A stretch of 5,130 nucleotides of DNA, from positions 1-5,130 of the forward strand of contig JAFOML010000014.1 of assembly GCA_017425345.1 (NCBI GenBank). The letters are read 5' to 3'. The position numbers and the translations under genes were made by a program. Shown here one piece after another: positions 1 through 5,130 of this stretch (the first letter of the stretch is position 1; each line of letters opens with the position of its first letter). This DNA is from Eubacterium sp. (GTDB lineage: Bacteria; Bacillota_A; Clostridia; Peptostreptococcales; Anaerovoracaceae). The notes beneath the pieces were generated by a model. That model saw nothing but the letters and a program-made list of their open reading frames with translations, was not told where the DNA came from and did no database searches.

Positions 1-2295
1 GAAGGAGAAGAATTCAGCTGTCTCTGCGATGTCATCCGCTCTCATTGCAGCGCGCGGAATCTCAATCATAGTTCCTACTGAATACGTAAGTCTTCTGCCT
101 GCTCTTTCGAAGCATCTCTCCGCGGTTTTGTCAATGGTCTTCTTGACATAGTCAAGCTCTCTTCTGGTTCCTACCAGTGGGACCATGATTTCCGGTACGA
201 TCTCCTGACCGGTTTCCGCGACGACATCCAGAGCTGCGGAAATGATCGCTTCTGTCTGCATCTCAGCGATTTCCGGATAAGAGATCGCAAGTCTGCATCC
301 TCTGTGACCGAGCATCGGGTTGACTTCCTTCAGATCATTCGCTTTTTCAGTCAGTTCCTCGATGGACTTGCCACTCTGCGCAGCGAGTTCTTCCATGTCC
401 TCTTTCGTCTTCGGCAGGAACTCATGCAGCGGTGGATCCAGGAGACGGACTGTCATCGGGCGGACGCCCATAACCTTGAACATCTCATAGAAGTCGCTCT
501 TCTGGAACGGGAGCAGCTTAGCCAGCGCAACGCGGCGCTCCTCTTCAGTGTCCGCCAGGATCATCTCGCGGATCGCGGGGATTCTTTCTGCGTCGAAGAA
601 CATGTGCTCTGTACGACAAAGTCCAATTCCCTCCGCTCCAAACTCGATCGCCTGCTTCGCATCATTCGGCGTATCCGCATTGGTGCGGACCTTCAGCGCG
701 CGGATGTCATCCGCCCAGCTCATGATCGTGTTGAAGTTTCCGGAGATCTCCGGCGGTACGAGCTTCAGGACGCCCGCGTAAACGTTACCGCTTGTGCCGT
801 CAATCGAGATATAGTCGTTCTCGGTGTAGACCTTTCCGCCTACTTCGAGTGTCTTCGCTTCCTCATCGATCCTCAGGTCAGCGCATCCGGTAACACAGCA
901 TTTTCCCATGCCACGAGCGACAACCGCTGCGTGGGATGTAGCTCCGCCATGCTCTGTCAGGATGCCCTGCGCAGCGACCATACCTGCCAGATCTTCCGGA
1001 GAAGTCTCTGTTCTAACCAGAACAGCCTTCTCTCCGTTTGCAGCTACCTCAGCAGCGTGCTCTGCGGAGAAGCAAATCTTTCCGCAGCCAGCTCCCGGGG
1101 AAGCGTTCAGGCCGTGTGCGATCGGCTCAGCATCCTTCAGCGCCTCGCTGTCAAAGCGCGGGTGCAGCAGCTGATCGATCGAATCCGGTTCGATTCGGAG
1201 AAGAGCTGTTTTCTTATCGATCAGGCCCTCATTTACCATGTCAACAGCAATGTTAACTGCTGCTTCAGCGGTTCTCTTGCCGTTTCTGGTCTGCAGCATG
1301 TAGAGCTTTCCGTTCTCAACGGTGAACTCCATGTCCTGCATATCCTTGTAATGTTTCTCCAGGAGATCTGCGATGTTCTCAAACTTCGCATAAGCCTCCG
1401 GGAAGGACTCCTTCATCTCTGCGATCTTCTTAGGAGTGCGGATGCCGGCTACGACGTCCTCACCCTGCGCATTGACCAGGAACTCACCATACAGGACGTT
1501 CTCGCCCGTCGCCGGGTTTCTGGTGAAAGCAACGCCGGTACCGGAATCGCTTCCCTTGTTTCCGAAGACCATGGACTGTACGTTGACAGCCGTTCCGAGA
1601 TCCTCCGAAATGTCGTTCAGCTTACGGTACAGGATCGCTCTGTCATTGCCCCAGGAGCGGAATACCGCCTGAATGGCTTCCATTAACTGCTCAGTTGGAT
1701 CCTGCGGGAAATCTCTTCCGAGTACTTCCCTGTACAGAGCTTTATAGCCCTTAATGATCTCTTTCAGATCTTCTGTCGTCAGGTCCACGTCAAATTCCGC
1801 GCCTACTTCTGCCTTGCGGCCATCAAAGATTGCGTTGAACCGCTTCATCGGAACTTCCATGACGACATCGCCGAACATCTGCAGAAATCTTCTGTAGCTG
1901 TCATAAGCAAACCGCTCGTTATCGGTCAGTCTGCCCAGCGCTACGACTGTTTCATCGTTCAATCCGAGATTCAGTACAGTATCCATCATGCCCGGCATCG
2001 AAATCGGTGCTCCGGAACGGACAGAAACCAGTAATGGATCCTGCGGATCCCCCAGCTTCTTTCCCATGACGTTTTCCAGGTCAACAAGCTTTTCTTTTAT
2101 CTCTTCGACAATCCCGTCGTCGATTTTCTTGCCGTCCCTGTAATACTGCTTGCATGCTTCTGTCGTGACGGTAAAGCCGAATGGCACAGGAAGGCCGATT
2201 CTGGTCATCTCTGCCAGATTGGCGCCTTTCCCGCCCAGAAGATCACGCATGTCCTTAGATCCCTCGTTGAACAGATAAACAAATTGTTTGTCCAT
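1..2295 (-). CDS. ppdK: Pyruvate, phosphate dikinase (PPDK), 3' end missing
   Basis: PPDK interconverts PEP + AMP + PPi and pyruvate + ATP + Pi in the cytoplasm. The 765 visible codons are uninterrupted; the family is usually about 870-880 residues, so roughly 110 C-terminal residues lie left of position 1. The N-terminal ATP-grasp part shows LLGGKGANLAEM (19-30), SVRSGAPISMPGMMD (91-105) and LQTRNGKRT. The phosphohistidine domain shows GGATSHAAVVARGMG, with the catalytic His at residue 455 and the regulatory-type Thr at 453. The PEP/pyruvate barrel shows CRTEHMFF (Arg561), RPMTVRLLDPPLHEF (Arg617), GHRGCRLA and TMIEIPRA (Glu745). These numbers equal those known for the Clostridium symbiosum enzyme. 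The expected FGTND motif and catalytic Cys831 fall outside the window. The ATG is set by GGAGGT seven bases upstream. It lies 59 bp after glyQS, probably in the same transcript. The identification is very secure. Confidence 0.97.
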   Translation of the reverse strand, partial: MDKQFVYLFNEGSKDMRDLLGGKGANLAEMTRIGLPVPFGFTVTTEACKQYYRDGKKIDDGIVEEIKEKLVDLENVMGKKLGDPQDPLLVSVRSGAPISMPGMMDTVLNLGLNDETVVALGRLTDNERFAYDSYRRFLQMFGDVVMEVPMKRFNAIFDGRKAEVGAEFDVDLTTEDLKEIIKGYKALYREVLGRDFPQDPTEQLMEAIQAVFRSWGNDRAILYRKLNDISEDLGTAVNVQSMVFGNKGSDSGTGVAFTRNPATGENVLYGEFLVNAQGEDVVAGIRTPKKIAEMKESFPEAYAKFENIADLLEKHYKDMQDMEFTVENGKLYMLQTRNGKRTAEAAVNIAVDMVNEGLIDKKTALLRIEPDSIDQLLHPRFDSEALKDAEPIAHGLNASPGAGCGKICFSAEHAAEVAANGEKAVLVRTETSPEDLAGMVAAQGILTEHGGATSHAAVVARGMGKCCVTGCADLRIDEEAKTLEVGGKVYTENDYISIDGTSGNVYAGVLKLVPPEISGNFNTIMSWADDIRALKVRTNADTPNDAKQAIEFGAEGIGLCRTEHMFFDAERIPAIREMILADTEEERRVALAKLLPFQKSDFYEMFKVMGVRPMTVRLLDPPLHEFLPKTKEDMEELAAQSGKSIEELTEKANDLKEVNPMLGHRGCRLAISYPEIAEMQTEAIISAALDVVAETGQEIVPEIMVPLVGTRRELDYVKKTIDKTAERCFERAGRRLTYSVGTMIEIPRAAMRADDIAETAEFFSF

Positions 2296-2302
2296 TGGTA
2301 CT

Positions 2303-2308
2303 ACCTCC
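2303..2308 (-). promoter_or_regulatory. Ribosome binding site of ppdK
   Basis: On the minus strand GGAGGT lies seven bases before the ATG at 2295, a near-ideal Shine-Dalgarno and spacing. It fixes the ppdK start and suggests efficient translation independent of glyQS. The rest of the 59-bp spacer has no clear promoter and no GC-rich stem followed by a T run, so ppdK is most simply read as co-transcribed with glyQS. Confidence 0.85.
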
Positions 2309-2354
2309 AGTAATTTAGTAAGTATGTCTGAGGAGAGCCTATTTCTGTCCATTC

Positions 2355-3764
2355 TTAGAACTCCAGACGCTCCTCGATGTAAGATTTGACCTCAGATACC
2401 GGAACACGTACCTGCTCCATCGTATCGCGGTCACGAATAGTCACGCATCCGTCCTCTTCCGTCTGGAAGTCAACACAGATGCAGTAGGGAGTACCTATCT
2501 CATCTTCTCTACGGTATCTTTTCCCAATTGACCCTGTAACATCGTAGTCCACATTAAAATGTTTGGACAACTGGTCATATATAGGCTCTGCGACCGGCCC
2601 CAGCTTCTTAGCCAGCGGCAGGACAGCAGCCTTAAACGGCGCGAGAGCAGGATGGAAACGCATCACGACTCTGGTATCCTCCTTACCCTTCGCGTCTGTT
2701 ACAGTCTCCTCATCGTAAGCGTCGATCAGGAATGCCAACGCTACGCGGTCAGCTCCGAGCGACGGTTCGATACAATAAGGGATGTATGTCTCTCTGTCAG
2801 CGCCCTCTCCTTCGGTGAAGGTCAGGTCTGTTCCGGAGTACTCGCTGTGACGGGCCAGGTCAAAATCAGTCCGGTCCGCGATGCCCCAGAGCTCACCCCA
2901 TCCGAACGGGAACAGATACTCGATATCTGTTGTGGCATTGCTGTAGTGAGACAGCTCTTCCGGATCATGATCGCGCAGGCGGACATGATCCATATTCATA
3001 TTCAATGACTTGAGGAAATTCTCGCAATAGTCCTTCCAGTAGTTGAACCACTCGAGGTCCGTTCCCGGCTTGCAGAAGAATTCCAGTTCCATCTGCTCGA
3101 ACTCACGGGTACGGAACGTAAAGTTGCCCGGCGTGATCTCGTTACGGAACGACTTGCCGATCTGGGCGATTCCGAACGGGATCTTCTTTCTGGAAGTTCT
3201 GGCAACATTCTTAAAGTTGACAAAGATGCCCTGGGCAGTCTCCGGACGCAGATAGATCTGCGCCTTGGAATCCTCGGTGACTCCCTGGAACGTCTTAAAC
3301 ATCAGGTTGAACTGGCGGATCGATGTGAACTCGCTCTTTCCACAGCTCGGGCACTTGACCTGATGCTCGCGGATGTAGTCCTCCATCTGCTCGTTCGTCC
3401 ATCCGTCAACTACGACCTGTTCGCCGCCGCTCTCTGCGATATGATCCTCGATCAGTTTATCTGCTCTGAAACGCTCATGGCAGCTCTTGCAGTCAATCAG
3501 CGGATCCGAAAAACCGCCGACGTGACCGGATGCTTCCCATGTTCTCGGATTCATCAGAATGGCAGCGTCCAATCCTACGTTGTACTTGGATTCCTGTACG
3601 AACTTCTTCCACCATGCCTTCTTGACGTTATTCTTAAATTCTACTCCCAGGGGACCGTAATCCCATGTGTTGGCCAGACCGCCGTAAATCTCGGAACCGG
3701 GATAAACGAATCCTCTTCCCTTAGCGAGCGCGACGATCTTCTCCATTGTTACTGCATTTCCCAT
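2355..3764 (-). CDS. glyQS: Glycine--tRNA ligase, single-chain (alpha2) class II type
   Basis: Charges tRNA-Gly with glycine in the cytoplasm, using ATP and releasing AMP and PPi. The 469-residue product has the usual length of the homodimeric GlyRS, unlike the split alpha/beta GlyQ+GlyS enzyme. Near the N-terminus is [18 protein letters not shown] (23-40). A four-cysteine insertion follows, CKSC at 92-95 and CPSCG at 138-142, likely zinc-binding. Next come [11 protein letters not shown] (171-181), class II motif 2 from FRNE (207-210) through [14 protein letters not shown] (217-230), and motif 3 EPSLGADR (333-340). The anticodon-binding domain runs from about 375 to the end ([15 protein letters not shown]). 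An in-frame TTG at 3779 has no room for a ribosome binding site, so I chose the ATG at 3764, preceded by a weak GGTAAAG; ATG 3746 is an alternative. It starts 25 bp after the DUF4342-like gene, so it is almost certainly co-transcribed. Function certain; start less so. Confidence 0.97.
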   Translation of the reverse strand: MGNAVTMEKIVALAKGRGFVYPGSEIYGGLANTWDYGPLGVEFKNNVKKAWWKKFVQESKYNVGLDAAILMNPRTWEASGHVGGFSDPLIDCKSCHERFRADKLIEDHIAESGGEQVVVDGWTNEQMEDYIREHQVKCPSCGKSEFTSIRQFNLMFKTFQGVTEDSKAQIYLRPETAQGIFVNFKNVARTSRKKIPFGIAQIGKSFRNEITPGNFTFRTREFEQMELEFFCKPGTDLEWFNYWKDYCENFLKSLNMNMDHVRLRDHDPEELSHYSNATTDIEYLFPFGWGELWGIADRTDFDLARHSEYSGTDLTFTEGEGADRETYIPYCIEPSLGADRVALAFLIDAYDEETVTDAKGKEDTRVVMRFHPALAPFKAAVLPLAKKLGPVAEPIYDQLSKHFNVDYDVTGSIGKRYRREDEIGTPYCICVDFQTEEDGCVTIRDRDTMEQVRVPVSEVKSYIEERLEF

Positions 3765-3789
3765 GTGTATCTTTACCAACTTTCTAAGC

Positions 3790-4593
3790 TTATTCTTCTA
3801 CTGCGTCTTTTACCTCTTCTGCGACGTCTGCTGCGGCCTCTTCTGCAGCCTCACAAGCCTCTTCTGCCTTCTCGCAGACAGCTTCTGCTGCATCCTCTGC
3901 CTTTTCACAGATATCATCGCAAGGTTCTTCTGCTGCTTCCGCAGCTTCCTCTGCCTTCTCCTGTGCTCTCTTGAGCGCCTCATCTGCCTTGCTGCGCAGT
4001 TCCTCTACGCGAGCGGACATATCCTCTGCCGCCTCATCCGCAGTGCTCTTCACGTTAGATGCAACGTCCTTGGCGATGTTCATGGCATCCTCGCTCTTTT
4101 CCTTAACAGCCTCATACAGATCCGGCGCTTTGGTCTTAAAATCTTCAAAAACATCCGAGCCTCTGCTCACGACCTCTTCATAATACTGGCCGGCCTTCTC
4201 GGTCAGGCTGATGACCTCTCCGTCATCCTTGACGAACTCGATCGTGCACTTGAAGCTGAAAGCGGCCAGAACGCCGATCACAACGCCCCAAGGAGCGACG
4301 ACTGCGCCCAGAACGCCTGCGTTCAGCGGCATGTTCAGCAGGGTATCGTCCCCTCTCTTTACGACGATGCGGGCAACGTTTCCGCGCTTTACGATCTCCT
4401 TCATCTTATCGATGAGAGCCTCGCTCTTAGCGCCAATCTTCTTAGCCTGGCTCTGCTCATCCACATTGTCCTCGATCAGGATGATCGCTTCTACGACGTT
4501 TCCTTCCGTCTTCTCGAGCGCATCCTTAGCCTCCTTATAAGTCACACCTGTTCTGTCCTTGACGAGTTCAATCTTTTCCAATGTAATTTCCAT
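3790..4593 (-). CDS. DUF4342-like protein with EF-Ts/UBA-like N-terminus and Ala/Glu-rich repeat tail
   Basis: Function unknown. Residues here count from an alternative ATG at 4596; the likelier start is the second ATG (4593), six bases after AAGGAGG, giving 267 residues. Residues 3-42 resemble the UBA-like helix bundle of EF-Ts ([19 protein letters not shown], then [11 protein letters not shown]). A middle part with [19 protein letters not shown] (76-94) and a hydrophobic stretch to about 115 ([13 protein letters not shown]) looks like DUF4342; this stretch could be a membrane segment, but its Gly/Ala content leaves that open. From about 135 onward it is charged and helical, ending in an Ala/Glu/Lys-rich probable amphipathic helix or coiled coil. 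The tail has four cysteines (226, 230, 241, 248) and one more lies at 117. No signal peptide is seen. It sits between recO and glyQS (45 and 25 bp spacers). The DUF4342 assignment is from memory of the family pattern. Confidence 0.85.
   Translation of the reverse strand: MEITLEKIELVKDRTGVTYKEAKDALEKTEGNVVEAIILIEDNVDEQSQAKKIGAKSEALIDKMKEIVKRGNVARIVVKRGDDTLLNMPLNAGVLGAVVAPWGVVIGVLAAFSFKCTIEFVKDDGEVISLTEKAGQYYEEVVSRGSDVFEDFKTKAPDLYEAVKEKSEDAMNIAKDVASNVKSTADEAAEDMSARVEELRSKADEALKRAQEKAEEAAEAAEEPCDDICEKAEDAAEAVCEKAEEACEAAEEAAADVAEEVKDAVEE
3847..3912 (-). repeat. Two tandem 33-bp units encoding an 11-residue repeat
   Basis: Positions 3847-3879 and 3880-3912 are adjacent 33-bp units matching at 23 of 33 bases. 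They encode [11 protein letters not shown] followed by [11 protein letters not shown], identical at 8 of 11 residues. The next 11 residues ([11 protein letters not shown]) keep the Ala/Glu composition but not the cysteine. Eleven-residue periodicity is characteristic of long amphipathic or coiled helices with three turns per repeat. The repeat lies inside the tail of the DUF4342-like protein, and most base differences are synonymous or conservative. Confidence 0.75.
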
Positions 4594-4599
4594 CATGAA

Positions 4600-4606
4600 C
4601 CTCCTT
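4600..4606 (-). promoter_or_regulatory. Ribosome binding site of the DUF4342-like gene
   Basis: AAGGAGG on the minus strand is a nearly complete anti-16S match. It is three bases from the first ATG (4596) and six from the second (4593). Usual spacing favours the second ATG, so the protein most likely starts MEITLEK rather than MMEITLEK. Confidence 0.85.
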
Positions 4607-4638
4607 ACTCATATTCAGCTTAAGTGATCATTATCTAT

Positions 4639-5130
4639 TCAGTACTGTCCAAGCAGCAATTGTTCACTCTTCAGTTCTCCGACGTCGAGATGATAGGAGA
4701 AATAATCCCTCAAAATCTTCTGCAGCTGCTGCGCCGTCTGCGGCTCCAGAGCGATTCCCCGGAAGCCAGAAAGCGGTTTATCCGCAAAGTACTGGATGAT
4801 ATCTACTATACCAAAATTCACGTCATAAATCAACGCATCTTGCTGGCCGGGAGGGATTTTTTTCCTGCATGACCGGCAGAGCATTCCGGCGTCCGGAATG
4901 CTGAAAGAGGTCAGCTCTTCCTGCGCCCCACCTCGCTCACATCCGTGAAATGCCGGAAGCACGCCAAGAGCCCTGAGAAGCTTGACCTCGTAGGCCAGAA
5001 CGAGGGTCTCCGGTTTCTTCGGACGCTCCGAAAGCTCCTCCATAAACGTGACCAGCAGCTGGAAGATCTGAGGCTGCGGTACCTCTTCCGGTACGACCCG
5101 CTCCGTGAGTTCCAGCACGTAGGATGCGGA
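4639..5130 (-). CDS. recO: DNA repair protein RecO, C-terminal part (5' end outside window)
   Basis: RecO acts with RecR (RecFOR pathway) to load RecA onto SSB-coated single-stranded DNA and to anneal strands. The reading frame stays open to the right edge, giving 163 C-terminal residues of a protein usually about 240-260 long; the N-terminal OB-fold is outside the window. Family features visible are SASYVLELTERVVPEE, QIFQLL, the helical stretch LAYEVKLLRALGVLP, a cysteine region GC...MLCRSCRKK, and the C-terminal helix ending LRDYFSYHLDVGELKS. The GTG at 5118 is an internal valine of SASYVLEL, not a start. The zinc-site region keeps three cysteines (visible residues 64, 85, 88), with Gly where a fourth would be expected. 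It ends in TGA, 45 bp before the DUF4342-like gene. recO next to a glycyl-tRNA synthetase gene is a common Firmicute arrangement and supports the call. Confidence 0.9.
   Translation of the reverse strand, partial: SASYVLELTERVVPEEVPQPQIFQLLVTFMEELSERPKKPETLVLAYEVKLLRALGVLPAFHGCERGGAQEELTSFSIPDAGMLCRSCRKKIPPGQQDALIYDVNFGIVDIIQYFADKPLSGFRGIALEPQTAQQLQKILRDYFSYHLDVGELKSEQLLLGQY

Noticed and set aside
304..1686. A 460-codon plus-strand open frame
   Set aside because: It lies wholly antisense to well-conserved ppdK codons, has no recognisable domain, and its composition is what the reverse complement of the ppdK frame would give. It has no credible ribosome binding site.
2296..2354. Transcription terminator between glyQS and ppdK
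   Set aside because: No GC-rich stem followed by a run of T on the minus strand was found in the 59-bp spacer.
3765..3779. TTG at 3779 as the glyQS start
   Set aside because: The purine-rich stretch upstream (AGAAAG) directly abuts the TTG, leaving no spacing for ribosome binding. The extra five residues are not needed by the family, and ATG 3764 gives the normal length.
3765..3789. A T-box riboswitch ahead of glyQS
   Set aside because: T-boxes often precede glycyl-tRNA synthetase genes in Firmicutes, but only 25 bp separate glyQS from the upstream gene, and no T-box sequence is visible there or in the 45-bp spacer. One could lie upstream of recO, outside the window.
3763..4623. A 286-codon plus-strand open frame rich in Leu, Cys and Phe
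   Set aside because: It mirrors the DUF4342-like gene. The apparent membrane-protein character comes from reading the GAA/GAG/GCA-rich tail backwards (TTC, CTC, TGC codons). The minus-strand gene has an almost perfect ribosome binding site and a recognisable domain pattern.
5116..5118. GTG at 5118 as the start of a short 159-residue gene
   Set aside because: The frame continues open to the window edge with SASY, matching the RecO pattern before LEL, so the GTG is an internal valine codon.

Overview
The window reads as one minus-strand gene cluster. In transcription order (right to left) it holds recO (3' part only), a gene for a DUF4342-like protein with an alanine/glutamate-rich tail, glyQS (single-chain glycyl-tRNA synthetase) and ppdK (pyruvate, phosphate dikinase, running off the left edge). 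Spacers are 45, 25 and 59 bp. No RNA gene, mobile element, CRISPR array or convincing terminator is visible. Essentially the whole window is coding, and the large plus-strand open frames are antisense shadows.

The likely host is an anaerobic Firmicute of the class Clostridia. The PPDK keeps the residue numbering of the Clostridium symbiosum enzyme across its middle and C-terminal part (His455, Arg561, Arg617 and Glu745 all fall at those positions). The GlyRS is the one-chain alpha2 type with a four-cysteine insertion. A recO-to-glycyl-tRNA-synthetase order is typical of Firmicutes. Base composition looks moderate, near 50% GC by eye, so a low-GC Clostridium is less likely. Family-level placement cannot be made from the sequence alone.

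Region by region: 1-2295 is ppdK, 765 codons, cut just before the last catalytic segment. 2296-2354 is a spacer with a strong ribosome binding site. 2355-3764 is glyQS, complete. 3765-3789 is a short spacer. 3790-4593 is the DUF4342-like gene, complete, with an EF-Ts/UBA-like N-terminus, a hydrophobic central segment and a cysteine-containing 11-residue repeat in its tail. 4594-4638 is a spacer with a near-perfect Shine-Dalgarno. 4639-5130 is the C-terminal 163 residues of RecO.

Functionally the cluster mixes recombinational repair (RecO), translation (GlyRS) and PPi/AMP-linked energy metabolism (PPDK). GlyRS releases AMP and PPi, and PPDK can use both to make ATP from PEP. That coupling is inference from known reactions. 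The least understood and most interesting gene is the DUF4342-like one.
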